Part shown: in pieces, positions 42,534 through 54,099 of the stretch | How the letters are laid out: each line of letters begins with the position of its first letter | Numbering within the stretch: the first letter of the stretch is position 1 | NCBI RefSeq assembly: GCF_905163445.1 | Contig: NC_053190.1 | Span: forward strand, 2,296,501-2,360,500 | Direction of reading: 5' to 3' | DNA length: 64,000 bases | Source of the DNA: Pararge aegeria | Taxonomy: Eukaryota > Arthropoda > Insecta > Lepidoptera > Nymphalidae | Notes under the pieces: model-generated | Databases searched by the model: none | Seen by the model: only the letters and a program-made list of their open reading frames with translations | What the model was told of the DNA's origin: nothing | Program-made: the position numbers and the translations under genes

Positions 42534-42840
42534 ATTCAAAATTCAAAATTCATTTTTTTCAAGTAGGCCTAATATAAGCACTTTTGAAACGTCAAGTCTG
42601 TCTGTTTGTAGTAACTCTACCACTAATTCGGAAGGCAGATTCTACCGAGAAGAAGCCGGCAAGAAACTCAGCAGTTGCTCTTTTCCAAAATAAACAATTT
42701 ACATTTTACATTTTTACATTCATTCTTCCGTCTTGTGAGAGATGAAAGCGGAGCCGGAGGCTTCCAAGCAACCTTGTCATTAAGAAATTCATCAATTGTA
42801 TAGTAACCTCGCTGTTATAAATTAGTTTTAACGTATTCAG
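42534..42840 (-). mobile_element. LINE-L 3' end
   Basis: AATTCAAAATTCAAAATTC tail, AGTAGGCCTAATATAAGCAC, AGAAGAAGCCGGCAAGAAAC, GAGATGAAAGCGGAGCCGGA, up to the stop-proximal TCATCAATTGTATAGTAACC. Close to the 22936 copy, so relatively young. Confidence 0.85.
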
Positions 42841-43246
42841 ACTTCACTTTATGTGATCCCGATAGTCCACATTGGCGCAGCATTGGTGTCATAACCCAAT
42901 TCTTGATTGTCTATGAGAGAAAACGTTCGTCCAAATCATGGGGAACTATTTGAGGGGATCAGTTCAGGCTGATGAATATGTTATTCTATTTTTTAATTTT
43001 CTTAAACATGCTTTAGTACCAGCGGCGTGCACTTCATACAGGCACAAAAGCACTATCTACCCTAAAATTTTTGTATAACTCATAAATGAGAAGAATTTTA
43101 TGCTATATGCATAGTGACTGCACAGTACTGAGCATTTTATAACTCGCTGGAAATAACTGTGACTCGATGTTATTGTTCACTGTTTTCTTGTTCTTATTTT
43201 TAGATTCATTAATAAGGTTTTATTTGAGCTATGATTTATAATTAAT
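42841..43246. other. No feature seen
   Basis: No repeat recognised. Confidence 0.35.
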
Positions 43247-43420
43247 TTATCATTATCACCCATTACGGGCCGCTATACGGCGCCGGCCGGCTTCTTATTA
43301 TAAGTTTAGTCCACCGATACTCTTCTCACATGAGACTTCACACGCTCTTGAGCACACTATGCAGAATTCTCAGGCATACAGATTCACTCACGACATCTTC
43401 CTTCACCGGCAACGATCATG
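43247..43420 (-). mobile_element. SINE-A, antisense, highly decayed
   Basis: TTATCACCCATTACGGGCCG, TGAGACTTCACACGCTCTTG, GCAGAATTCTCAGGCATACA and CACGACATCTTCCTTCACCG keep the family order with many changes. Confidence 0.6.
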
Positions 43421-46185
43421 TATTTAATATTATTTTATTATATAACATCTATATACATTTAAATATAATCACTTGAAAAATCCATAGTTGTGTCAGATGA
43501 TTTTTTTGTTATGTAATAAAAAATACTTTTTATATTTAGACTCATTATTCATAATTTCTGCTAATTTGTAATTTTGCAATAAGTGATTTATATCCTTATG
43601 ATTTTTGCCTGTCTGTCTGTTTGTCCGGTCTAAATTTTACAATGGTGCCCAGAAGGATGTTAGGAAATCAAACTTTAATGATGATGAAGCTTGGAATCTT
43701 GCCACTTTCCAATTTTATTGAATTCTAGGCAACCGATAATCAGCTCTGTTATTGGATGCGTACAGAGGTGAGATGACGATTTCACTATCTTGAAACACGA
43801 GTCTCTGTTGGAGAAGATTTTATTTTGATAACATACATTGAAGAAACCATAACATTTATTATTTCTTAAAGGAGAATCAGCTCGAAACCTCATCTGTCTC
43901 CTACGGAAAGTTATTAAAGAAATTTGGAATGGTAAAAAATTGAATAAACAATAACAGCATGGTGGACAAAAGGATAAAATAATGTAAAACCTATGACAGC
44001 CATAAAGTTTACATAAACATTTAAGCAATTACAAATTTCCCTTTTGCTGCACAAAAAGTAAACGTAGTAAAAAGTAAACTCTCAAGTGAAATCAAATAAG
44101 TAGAACAAAACGTAAAAGCGACATTTAGCCAAGACAAATACGTATGTGAAGAGATAAACTCAAACTAAAAGATTAAACTACCAAAATGTCTTCAAAACGC
44201 GAGTCTACACGTAAGTCGTAAACTTTACGAATCAAATTCGACTCAGAACTCTCTGTTTCGACACTTGAACTTTAGACTGCGAACTACAAAACTATGTTAT
44301 AGCGTGCGAGTAATTTAGAACTTTAGAATATGGTAATATGATTGTTATTCCAAGTGATATTATGAGTCAAAGTTGCACTGTATCTTAAAATGGATGTTAG
44401 GCGCAGGTGATGCCTATATTTAGTGGATAATTAAGTTAAGTTTAAGCTAAACTGCTTTTGAAATGTAAAGAGGCTATAATAATGTTGTGTAGGCAGACAG
44501 TTGTTTTTTATTCGATCTTTGTAAGGCAATGTTTATACAGTCGAATATATTTTATAGAGAAAAGCTAAGAAATCGTTATAAGCCAAAAAAAGAAGAAAAA
44601 TGTTAAATAATTATCTTTTCCACATTATTATACAATGTCATCAAAAAAATGTGTGTTGTGAAAAATGGACTATGGTACTTGTTTGTCTGTTTTTTAATAG
44701 ATACGTGGTGGTCTTGTAGACATTTAAACATCCATACATAAACGTGTCTGTCCTTTACAAACTGGAATCCGACCAAGGATACTTTTTAACACAATAAACG
44801 ATTCGTATGGAATATAATGAACAATAAATAATTAGGATTAATATGTATACAGTTCTCTATACACTTTTTCTCTGATACTACGCTCAAGAGGCGGTACATT
44901 TTACAATGCACTATTGTTACCTACGTGTGCATCGTAATTTTCAACCATATTAAACTCTTACTACTTAGGTTCAATATTATATTAGCAAAAAAGTATATAT
45001 CACAGAGCAAAAGCGGAAAACCGAAAAAATTGCACATTTACCAATAACAAACCAGCGGGGCCGATAAAATATGATCGTCCGATTGCTGATTTTTTCTGTC
45101 TCGGAACGGACCGGGCCGTTTATCCCCCGGAACTAATACAATCATGTCGGGAAGTGTTTTTTCTTTTTACATTTGAAAAATTGCCGAGTTACCCGTTGTT
45201 TATTACGCGCATTATTAAACTTGACGGGTTAGTCGTTATTAGAGTGCAATTCACAGAGATAATTTTATAATAATTCTGTTACTAAGTATATTATATTTTG
45301 GTAGATCTTAGGTTTTATTAGATTCTTGAGATACATTTTTCTTTACTCGGAAAATTGCTTTGTGTTAATAAATGCTTCTGACCACTTAAATAAACCCAGT
45401 TTGCAACAATCTTTAGCAATATTCTATATGCCAAATTCTCATTACTGTAAGCACTGCTTTCTTTAAATTCAAACAAAATATACGGCAACCGTCGAAACCT
45501 AGGTTATAGGTTCTCCAAATCATACTCTAAAACCAACCATAAAGTGACAAACTCCTCATACAACAATTAATATAAAAACTACCGTGTGCAACCGGTCTTA
45601 TGTAATAAAAACAGAGGCTCTCCAATTTATTCCTTTAAAAGAAAACATTTACCTGTAGACCACTGAAAGCGCGTTTTTATTTTCGTTTTCCACTGTACCT
45701 TTGAAAGGGCGCTTATGGATTTGTTTAAAAACCGAAAAAACCTGTTCGAGATATACAAGTTGATGTTAAGGGCTACCGGCAGACTGGAGAAATCGAAACA
45801 TTTTTGTCGAAGTTACCTATATAGAATGAATACTTTAGCTGACATAAAAGTTGTTTGTTATTTATCCGCATCTCGTAATTCCCATGGAACTCATCAGAAT
45901 GCCATAACTGTTTGTCGACACTAAAACAATAATAATAAACATATGAAGATAAGTATACGAGAATCATTTTACTCGTGTCTACTTTTTATGGTTAATATTA
46001 CTATTAGATAACATACTGAGGTGGTGATAAGCACATTAAAATACATTTGAATATAGGAAAATTTGTTCTATAACCACGCACTATTAAAACCAACTCAGCT
46101 TAATTTTTAAAATGACTAATTCAAATTTAAATTTAAAAATGTTTTAGTCATGTAGACCTCATCACAGGCACTCTCCCACAATAAG
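43421..46185. other. Long unassigned stretch
   Basis: No repeat family recognised over 2.7 kb. Minus-strand frame 43675-44028 is 117 codons long but has no recognisable domain and no splice context, so I do not call it. Plus-strand 45030-45240 is a balanced, CpG-bearing unique patch (CCAGCGGGGCCGATAAAATA, ACGGACCGGGCCGTTTATCC). Confidence 0.35.
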
Positions 46186-46540
46186 TGTTATTTTTTTTAT
46201 TTAAGACCTAAGACAGATTATGACATTACAGAAACATGGGTAAAGTAACATAAGTCAGACAGTAAATGTGGCGAACTTTTAACTACTATGCTTAGTACAA
46301 AAATAGTAATAGTATAAAAAAAGTACAAAAAAGATAGAACAAAACAATACAAGAAAAATATAAACTGTTTTTAGTGGCAACTAAGTACTATATCTGTTTT
46401 GCATCCTAGGGCGCAAAGGCGGTCGAGTTGCAAGTGATCTTTCAAACGCAACCCGAGCGTGAGATGCCTATATAATGGTGGTAACTTACATGAACATGCA
46501 CACTATATATACGTAATAACTACAAAAATATAGTTTCTAA
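46186..46540. other. Possible LINE 3' debris
   Basis: AT-rich text followed by GGCGCAAAGGCGGTCGAGTT and CGCAACCCGAGCGTGAGATG looks like a decayed retroelement end. No second copy in the window. Confidence 0.25.
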
Positions 46541-46747
46541 CGTATCATCGTGTCAACCCATTACCGGCCCACTACAGTGTACAGGTCTCCTTCCACAATG
46601 GGCATGGGAAGGGGTACAGGCCACAGTCCACAACGCTGGCCTAGTGCGGATTGGTGGACTCCACACTCCTTTGAGAACATTATGGAGATCTCTCAGGCAT
46701 GCAGGAAATGTTTTCCTTCACCGTTTAAGCAAGTGATATTTTAATTT
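46541..46747 (-). mobile_element. SINE-A, antisense, 5'-truncated
   Basis: TCATCGTGTCAACCCATTAC to GCAAGTGATATTTTAATTTA. The CCTCACGATG step is deleted (CATGCAGGAAATGTTTTCC). Confidence 0.83.
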
Positions 46748-47746
46748 AACAGTATGCAAAACTTCATAATAAACTAATTGATTTTAGGGCTAGGGCAATC
46801 TGCAATGACACTCGCGGATTTTATATAATTTATATCCAATTAATAATTTAAAAATATCTAATAAGAAAAAGAATATAACTATCACAATTCATTAATATAC
46901 GTGCATGTCAAGTTATAAAGTAAAATACAAAATATCTAATGTCATAATATTGTCAGCCTTAGTTCAAACTTTCAATATCAGTAATTTAATTTATTTTTGA
47001 TACACATCATTCAATTCTATAATTAAAAAAAAATCCATCAGCCATTTCCTTCATAGTTTGGAGAGGCATGGCCCGTATCTGTGCTAGTATTCATCGCAGC
47101 TATATTTTTTTTTTTTTTTAATATGTTCCAATTATATTTTCGCACACACAAGTTTGTTTCGATATCTTTGGTTTTAATTTAAATCGCCTTTGCTATAATG
47201 AACTGATAAAAAACCTAATTACATAAATTAGTAATAATTTGCAAAGATAGATAGAAACAGAGCACTTAGTCATTTGCATAATTGAATTCAAACATCCCTG
47301 ATTCCCGAACAATATAAACACTACAGTAACTTCACCTAATAAATTGAAGTTCGTGCGGGAATGTAGCAGGAACGCATCAAAGAGAAATTCCGGGAAGAGA
47401 CTGTGAATGTCAGACAACTGATTTGATTAGATGCATTTTGTCGTCTGCGGACGTCCTAAGTATTTTTTGATACTGTTAAAGAAATTTTGCTACTAGGAAA
47501 TATCTTTTAAGAATCTCTCAACTCTGTCTTAGTACTTTAATAATATATTCGATGTGAAAGGAATGAAAACATGAATAAAGATTTCTCTGAAAAACGTTTT
47601 CAAAAGAAACATATTTTCTTTTACTATATTGGTTAATGCGTCAACTTGAAGGGACGGCTATGTCTGGGGCACACTATGTTTTTATTTATTATTCAATAAG
47701 CGGAGATTATTAAATGTAACTTGACTATTGGGTAAAGACGAACATA
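46748..47746. other. No gene seen
   Basis: AT-rich with a T-run near 47107-47119. Minus-strand frame 47193-47417 is unrecognised. Confidence 0.35.
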
Positions 47747-47805
47747 TTCATTTATTTTTTTGTAGTAGGAGAGCTTTTTGTGACAGAGCTCGTCCGGGGT
47801 CAACA
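47747..47805 (+). repeat. Dispersed repeat H fragment
   Basis: GTAGTAGGAGAGCTTTTTGT then GACAGAGCTCGTCCGGGGTC parallels 53262-53320 (GTAGAGTATTTTTTGAGGGA, GCTCGTCCGGGG). Confidence 0.5.
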
Positions 47806-48348
47806 AACTCTATATCATAGAAATATATTATATAGCTGTTCGTGAATACAACATATCATCGTATTTATTAGAATAAAATAAAAGGCCTTTGATTTTCAAA
47901 ACATCGTGTAGTTATAGTATAAAGACTATTTATAAGAAGGTTGATATAATTATAAAATCGATATTATTTATAATTTTCATTTGAACATTAAAGGTAAAAT
48001 TACTATCCACTGTTAAATGTTATGACATAGCTAAGCGAATGTTCGAGAAATACATAGTACTAAACTAAAACTAAACCACTATTACTACTTAAAATAATCT
48101 AACTATTAACATCCCACTGCTCAGCGCATGTCTCTTCACGAATAAGAAAGATGGCTTAAGAGCATACCAACAAGTTACTCCAATGCTGTTTGGTATTTAG
48201 TTGTGTAATATAAATGCGATTCAGCGCCTAACAAATCCGATACATGAAATTTTGCTCCCGATCCTGAATACGGATTCTGATCACGTAAAACAATTACAAT
48301 ATCGTAACAGATACATTGTCAAAACTCGTTTTGGTAAAGGGAGCTCTG
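47806..48348. other. Unassigned, with a J-like scrap at about 48150-48195
   Basis: GGCTTAAGAGCATACCAACA then AGTTACTCCAATGC resembles the minus-oriented J piece at 6005-6040. Nothing else seen. Confidence 0.35.
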
Positions 48349-48658
48349 TACGTAAGTGGTAAAATAAAATCATGCGAGGCCTCGGGGAACGATTACCGAG
48401 GCGGCCAGGTTAATGCATAAATAATGACTGCGTGGATCCAAACCTCCTTATGGACAGCCTTTTAAGAAAATATTTCCCTCACCGCAATGGAAGTCTGGAC
48501 GGTACCAATTGAATTATTCGAGTGTCGGCTTTTCGGAAAGTGGATGAATGGTTTTTGGGCCCTTTTGGGGAAGGGAAGATATTCTGTTTGGGGATATTAC
48601 ATAGCATTTGGGGCTGGAATGCTGAGTTTTTTGAAGGCTAATATTTCTGGTTTAGTGC
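48349..48658. repeat. Unclassified repeat I, copy 1
   Basis: Aligns with 49435-49735 in the same orientation: AATAAAATCATGCGAG, GGTTAATGCATAAATAAYGA, GGATCC/GATCCGG, CAGCCTTTTAAGAAAATWTT, AATTGAATTA and GAAAGTGGATGAAKRGTTTT. Not a family I can name. Confidence 0.7.
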
Positions 48659-48659
48659 A

Positions 48660-48910
48660 CATCATATCAACCCATTACCGGGCCACTACAGTGCACGGGT
48701 CCCCAAAATGTGAAGGGGTTAAGACCGTTGTCCGCCACGCTGGCCCAGTGTGGATTGGTGGACTTCACACACCTTTTTTGGGAACTCTCAGCTATGCAGG
48801 TTTCCTCACGATGTTTTTCTTCACGTTAAAGCAAGTGATATTTTAATGCTTAAAATGGGCATAACATAGAAAAAGGTGAGGTGCGTGCTAGGATTGAACT
48901 CGCCTGTCAC
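48660..48910 (-). mobile_element. SINE-A, antisense, head lost
   Basis: TCATATCAACCCATTACCGG to GTGCGTGCTAGGATTGAACT. Deletions in the CTCCTCCCACAAT box and the AGAACATTATGGAG box. Confidence 0.83.
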
Positions 48911-49114
48911 ACCTAAAAACACTATACAATCTCTCACTATATAACTACCCTGTAAAAGGTCACTTTCAGTGTTAATTTCGCCTTTGCACCCTAACATTAT
49001 GTACTTTTTTCTTCGTATTGTTTTACTTGTGTTTTGGTGCTATAACGTTATTCTATCTATATAATAGTATAGTTTCAGACATCAATGCTGATTTTGAGAA
49101 AGGTATGTTAAAAA
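48911..49114. other. No feature seen
   Basis: Short spacer. Confidence 0.3.
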
Positions 49115-49232
49115 ATAGGAGCCGTTGGAGGCAAGCGGCCCAGGACCGTGCATTGTGGAACTCCCTACAAAAGACCTATGTCCAGCAGTGGACGTCAATT
49201 GGTTGAGATGATGATGATGATGATGATGTTAA
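49115..49232 (+). mobile_element. RTE LINE 3' end, best preserved
   Basis: Encodes SRWRQAAQDRALWNSLQKTY then VQQWTSIG and a stop at TGA, followed at once by GATGATGATG repeats. Shows the intact form of the site broken by hAT at 22500/25389, and that the RTE tail begins 2 bases after the stop codon. Confidence 0.88.
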
Positions 49233-49245
49233 AAAATTAAAAAAA

Positions 49246-49420
49246 TCTAAATTAATTTATTTCAAATAGGCCTAATATATGCATTTTTGAAACGTCAAGT
49301 CTTTCTGAAAGGCAGATTTTACTGAGAAGAAGCCGGCAAGAAACTCAGCAATTGCTCTTTTCCAACATCATCTTTTTACATTTTAACATTCATTTTTTTA
49401 TCTTGTGAGAGATGAAAGCG
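49246..49420 (-). mobile_element. LINE-L 3' end, 5'-truncated
   Basis: AAATTAATTTATTTCAAATA, GCATTTTTGAAACGTCAAGT, GAGAAGAAGCCGGCAAGAAA, GAGAGATGAAAGC. The CTACAAACAGA to CCACCGGTTC block is deleted. Confidence 0.82.
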
Positions 49421-49434
49421 TAGGTAAGGTAAGG

Positions 49435-49735
49435 TATGTCTCTAAGTAGTAGAATAAAATCATGCGAGCAGACACTAGGCCTCTGGGAGCGATTATCGAA
49501 GCGGTCAGGTTAATGCATAAATAACGATTGTGTAGATCCGGAGCTCTTGGGCAGCCTTTTAAGAAAATTTTATCCCGCCCTTTTAAAGGCTGTACTGTAC
49601 GTAGAAATTGAATTACCTGTGCGTCGAGTCTCTCTGAAAGTGGATGAAGAGTTTTTTGGAGGTTTCTGAAGGATATTTCGGCCTTTAAGGATAGAGTTGT
49701 GCGGTCCTTTAGTAAAGGTTTCATTGTGCTTTTAT
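49435..49735. repeat. Unclassified repeat I, copy 2
   Basis: Direct repeat of 48349-48658, about 1,086 bp downstream. The minus strand happens to stay open for 108 codons (49398-49724), but the other copy does not share that frame cleanly, so it is not evidence for a protein. Confidence 0.7.
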
Positions 49736-50069
49736 TTTTTTATTCATACAACGATAGCTACATTTGGTAATGTATGTTTTTTTTAATGAAATCTTGGTGT
49801 TGGTGCTTTCATATGAATCCTATAAAATCTTGGCTTGATTTTATATGAATCTTTAAATTCATCGTAAATAACATGAGCGACTGACAATAGTAATTTCATT
49901 TTGTGAACCTAATATAACTTTATGAAGTTGTATACTTCATCAATAGTGTAAGACCAATATTGGTAAATATGTATATTAGCCATTTCATTGCCAATTTTGC
50001 ATTTATGTTGATCCAAATTATAGCTTAATCCATTTACTTTAAGTCAATATGTTGAATGAATTAATGAAT
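49736..50069. other. No feature seen
   Basis: AT-rich. Confidence 0.35.
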
Positions 50070-50210
50070 ACACTTGTATTGTACAAAGAAAAAAAAAGTA
50101 GTTACAGAGATATAAATACAAAGCAAGAGAGTACAATTTGGTGGCCATTTCGCTACATAGCGATTTCTTCCAGGCAACCAAAGGCGTAAAAGGAAAAAAC
50201 ATATAAAAGA
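50070..50210 (-). mobile_element. LINE-D-type 3' end
   Basis: Minus-strand CCTTTGGTTGCCTGGAAGAA, ATCGCTATGTAGCGAAATGG and CCACCAAATTGTACTC are the core motifs of LINE-D-type ends. A TTGTAC run and A-rich tail follow. Confidence 0.6.
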
Positions 50211-50865
50211 GGTAGGTGGTGCAATCAATAAGATTTAAAAATTATACAAATACATAAATATATGTTACTGTTATAAAAAAAAAAACACATGAGCGTGGAA
50301 CTTATGGGAAATATTTCAGTACAGATAAAAAAAAAATTACCAACTCAAGTTGGTGACATTGAACAAATTGTCTCACGAATTTAAAACTTTCAAACAGTCA
50401 AACAATGATTATAAACAGTTTATTTCCCGTTCCATTTGCAAATATATGACATATGTATATATCGCAGGTATTTGGTACAACAATTGCATGCGAAATGACA
50501 ATCAGTCAATGAAAGCATCCGCCCCTAAACAGCTCAAAGAGAGTAATTGGTCTACGTATTAGCGCTCAATCATGATATTGCAGCCAATAATGCAATTTAA
50601 ATGCAAAAACGCCCGGGGCATTCGCAATATCCGTGATTTTGTATCGCACTTGTCTCTTTACAGAGTATGTCAATGTTTGAACGAGAGTGTAAAGGTATAT
50701 TAGTGTTAACGGTCGGGTAGGTACTGTTTGTTTTTGAGGGTATACGATTTAAATACAGCAGGGCATGTTTTTTATGTTAATAGCAGATATCCGCAAGAGC
50801 TGCTACAGTTATTTTTAATATCATATAATTTTCTATAAATAAAAATAAATAAGAAATACGCCACG
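50211..50865. other. Unique, complex stretch
   Basis: 50440-50660 is balanced and non-repetitive (CAATTGCATGCGAAATGACA, AGCGCTCAATCATGATATTG, CAATTTAAATGCAAAAACGC), which is the texture of conserved non-coding or enhancer DNA. Inference only. Confidence 0.35.
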
Positions 50866-50962
50866 CTACTCCAATGCAGGTAGGCGGTCTTTATCAATTG
50901 CTTCACGTAAGAGGAATAACAACCGGGAACCAGTGATTGCTTACAGGCATTCAATTCCAGGT
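50866..50962 (-). repeat. Dispersed repeat J
   Basis: CCACGCTACTCCAATGCAGG, CGGTCTTTATCAATTGCTTC, GAATAACAACCGGGAACCAG and GGCATTCAATTCCAGG: the longest minus-oriented J copy here. Confidence 0.55.
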
Positions 50963-51245
50963 TCACACGCAGCCAGTTGATTTTTTATTAATACTAGCCT
51001 ACGGCCACTTAGCTTATTGAAAGTTATGTAAGTGTATGTATATACGAGTATATGGCACTGATATAGCGAATCACTCCAAACAATCATTCGAAGCATAACT
51101 TTTCGAAATATAAAAATTTCTCCCGGCGAGAAATGACTCCATAGAGCGCCCTGTGTTGTGAAAGCAGAAGGCTAGAGCAAGTGGTATGATGACGGCCACG
51201 ACCACTCTGGCAAGAGAGTGGTACTACAAAGAAAAATAGTATAAA
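50963..51245. other. No feature seen
   Basis: Contains a small CCACTCT/AGAGTGG hairpin at about 51212-51230. Confidence 0.3.
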
Positions 51246-51293
51246 AATTCAAAATTAATTTAGTCAAGTCCATCTGTTTCTAGTGACTAAGAC
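51246..51293 (-). mobile_element. LINE-L 3' tip, split
   Basis: AATTCAAAATTAATTTAGTC then CATCTGTTTCTAGTGACTAA. The counterpart of the next block (CACCGGTTTGGTAGGCAGAT) appears at about 51930, beyond an RTE copy, so the LINE end seems split. Confidence 0.55.
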
Positions 51294-51302
51294 TGGTTTA
51301 TC

Positions 51303-51655
51303 GTGCTCATCATGTCAACCAATGAACGTCCACAGCTGGATATAGGTATTTTGTTGGGAGCTCCTAACACCACGGTCCTGTGCCGCCCGAGTCCAGCGGC
51401 TCTCTGCGACCCGCCTGATGTTCACCTTGGCTGGTGTCTACCAAGGCTGTGTTCACCGGTCGCAGCGTCCATCGGTTCTCCGAGCTATGTGCCCTGTCCA
51501 TTGCCACATAGCTTCGTTACTTTTTGAGCTATGTCGGTAACTCTCGTTTTTCTAAAGATCTTCTCATTCCTGATTTGATCACGTAGCGATATTCTAAGTA
51601 TAACTCTCTCCAGTACCCGCTGAGTGACCCTGAACCTTATTATGGTCGCTCACAC
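51303..51655 (-). pseudogene. RTE LINE C-terminal region and 3' end
   Basis: Runs from the tail complement TCATCATGTCAACCAATGAA through GGTCGCAGCGTCCATCGG, CTCATTCCTGATTTGATCAC and CTCCAGTACCCGCTGAGTGA. The GTTGGGGGCCGACC block is deleted. Frames are broken. Confidence 0.83.
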
Positions 51656-51929
51656 CGGTTCGGTATAAATAAGAATAAGACATAGATAATACGTTATTAA
51701 TAATATATTATAAATAACTAATATAGATCTAGAGTATTATATTTATTATAATAAACGTTTTATTTACTTAGATAAGATTAATTGATATATAATATGATAA
51801 GAATAACGGTATTCATTAAAGCACATTAAATTATAAGTATATTATTATTTACTTCTAATTTAAAAGATCTCAGACTTGTGTCACAGGACACTGGTTCCAC
51901 CAAAGTGGGAGAAATTAAAAAAAAAAACA
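51656..51929. other. AT-rich spacer
   Basis: Low-complexity TA-rich DNA. Confidence 0.35.
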
Positions 51930-51985
51930 CCGGTTTGGTAGGCAGATTTTACCGAGTAGAAGCCAACTAGGAACTTAGCAACAAA
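51930..51985 (-). mobile_element. LINE-L 3' fragment
   Basis: CACCGGTTTGGTAGGCAGAT, TTTACCGAGTAGAAGCCAAC. Likely the remainder of 51246-51293. Confidence 0.5.
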
Positions 51986-52531
51986 CAGAGTAATTAATGA
52001 TATCAGTAATAGATGATGGTCTGCTGAAAACATAAACAACGATCTCAAAATAATAGACAGAGATTACGTGGGAACATAAACTAGCAATCTCCTTTTTAAG
52101 TCTATTCCAAACAATACTCGAATGTGAGTTCAGAAACGGGATTTATATCCAGTGGCTGTTGCGTTTCGTACGCCCGTACGGGACTTCATTTCCTTTCGCT
52201 GATGGATGGCGGCGTATCTTCAATGAGATTTATAATGGTATGTCACATTCCAACCGAAGATTGATGCAGACGTGCCTACACCTTGCGGGAGGTATTGTGC
52301 CTTTTTTGTTTTCTATTTGCATGTTGTGTAAGATGGAAAAACCACAAATTGCTTTTGATCTATTATACCCTTAGCGACTTCTTTTCGAACGAATTTTTTT
52401 ACTAATATTTATACGAAGTTTCTTTTCAATTGGCACAGGCAGGTTTTTGTTTTAGATTTTGACATCCTATAATGGAATATCCTTATTTGTATTTATATGA
52501 TTTTATATCAAAACGTTCTATTTTATAGCAT
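51986..52531. other. Unassigned
   Basis: 52140-52300 is balanced (TTCGTACGCCCGTACGGGAC). A 71-codon frame crosses it, unrecognised. Confidence 0.3.
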
Positions 52532-52782
52532 GTTGGTGATAGACATGGTTAGGATGTGGGGCTAAGTGCGAATCCCAGCACGCCCCTCTATCTTTTAAAA
52601 AAGTTATGTGCGTTTTAAGCAATTGAAATATCGCTTGCTTTAATCGTCAAGAAACTTGTATGCCTAAGAGTTCTCCATAATCTCCCACCAACCCGCACTG
52701 GGCCAGAGTGGTGGAATACGGCCTAAACCCTTCTCGTTGTAGATATACCCTGTAGTGGGCTGGTTAAAATGATGATGATGAT
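52532..52782 (+). mobile_element. SINE-A with internal deletions
   Basis: Head TGGTGATAGACATGGTTAGG, B-box GCGAATCCCAGC. The TTCTCAAAGGTGTGTGGAG box is missing between ATAATC and CCACCAACCC. Tail GGGCTGGTTAAAATGATGAT. Confidence 0.83.
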
Positions 52783-53214
52783 AGCAAAAGTGGTTTTATT
52801 AAACCTGGTTTTCGCAGCGAGAGGAATCAGCACTAAGCAATTGCTAAGCTAGTATTACCTGTATAGACGAAATTACCTTTATCACAGACAACAATGTAGT
52901 CAACACAAGCCGACATACCTATCACTATTCCGTCCTCACGATTCGTCTTCGCCCACGCTGTCACCTCGGTCGCCCGCGACTAATTCAAAACATTAATTTT
53001 ACTAATGGAGTAACTCTCTGGGCTAAGCCGAGCGACAGCGAACGTACCACCTAGGTGTCGCCGTGTGCAAACATAGATAGACAGACTGTTTTATTCTTAG
53101 AAATAATTATGATTTATTTTTGCCCGTGGCATCTGACATTATTCTACAATATTAAGAGTATGAAATCACTTGAACAAACTGATCAATTTCTTATTCTAAA
53201 TTATTTTAAGTAGG
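52783..53214. other. Unassigned
   Basis: 52930-53070 is CpG-bearing and balanced (TCGTCTTCGCCCACGCTGTC, CTAAGCCGAGCGACAGCGAA). Not a known repeat to me. Confidence 0.3.
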
Positions 53215-53234
53215 CCTAATATGGAGCTGGACAT

Positions 53235-53417
53235 AGAAAACGTTTTTTATTCCGAAACAGCAGTAGTAGTAGTAGTTGTAGCAGTTGTAGAGTATTTTTT
53301 GAGGGAGCTCGTCCGGGGAAGTACCGATTTGCATATTTCTGCCGCAAAGAATCAGTGCTGTGTTCCGGTTTGAAGGATTTGGATGCCGGTGTAATTACAG
53401 ACACATGAGGCTTAACA
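53235..53417 (+). repeat. Dispersed repeat H
   Basis: Contains (GTA)n near 53262, GAGGGAGCTCGTCCGGGGAA, TCTGCCGCAAAGAATCAGTG, CTGTGTTCCGGTTTGAAGGA, GTGTAATTACAGACACATGA and GGCTTAAC. It joins directly to a LINE-L 3' end and may be upstream sequence of a LINE variant. Confidence 0.55.
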
Positions 53418-53640
53418 ATGACAAGGTTGCCTGGAAACAAGCCGCTCCGCTTTCATCTTACACAAGATAGAACATTGTTTAATTTAAAAACGATGTTGGA
53501 AAAGAGCAACTGCTGAGTTTCTTGCCGCAGTAGAATCTGCCTTCCGAGCCGGTGGTAGAGTCACTACATAAAGACATACCTACTTGACGTTTCAAAAGTG
53601 CTACTTGAAATAAATGAATTTTGATTTTTTTTTTTTGAAT
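53418..53640 (+). mobile_element. LINE-L 3' end
   Basis: AATGACAAGGTTGCCTGGAA, AAGAGCAACTGCTGAGTTTC, GTGGTAGAGTCACTACATAA, CTACTTGAAATAAATG. The GGCTTCTTCTCGG and TTATATTAGGC blocks are deleted. Confidence 0.85.
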
Positions 53641-54099
53641 TTTTAACATCTATGCCTTCGGTTGATGAACATAAGGCATCACTTTGAAGAACACGTCCTT
53701 CAATTCACTCAAATATAAGAATTAAGTATAAAACATATCGTATATAGGCTGTCGCATTGAAATACCTAGCAAAATTGTTAAATATTTAAAAATAGAGAAA
53801 GGAATAAGGGTGATGACACATTTTATTGCATCGATTCGCTATTAGCTGGGTGGTCCTCTTCACACTTATACGCATCACGAGTCAAAGGCAGTATAGTTGG
53901 TTGTGCTTGCTCGCATCTCTGCACTATTCCATCAGTTGATTATCTGTACTCGCAGCTGAATAGTTTTAATCAGCCGAGTTGAGATGCTTAAGCATACGAA
54001 ATGCATCTTCTTCTGTTATACGCTATAGAATTAGAGCTCCTTTTAACACATAAATCAATTACTACACTCAAACGTATGTTACAGTTATTTTATAAAGTG
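53641..54099. other. No feature seen
   Basis: Unrecognised. Confidence 0.35.

Noticed and set aside
43675..44028. 117-codon minus-strand ORF
   Set aside because: No recognisable domain, odd Cys/Phe-rich composition expected of AT-rich antisense reading, and no splice or promoter context.
49398..49724. 108-codon minus-strand ORF
   Set aside because: Lies in repeat I. The other copy does not keep the frame, so openness looks incidental.
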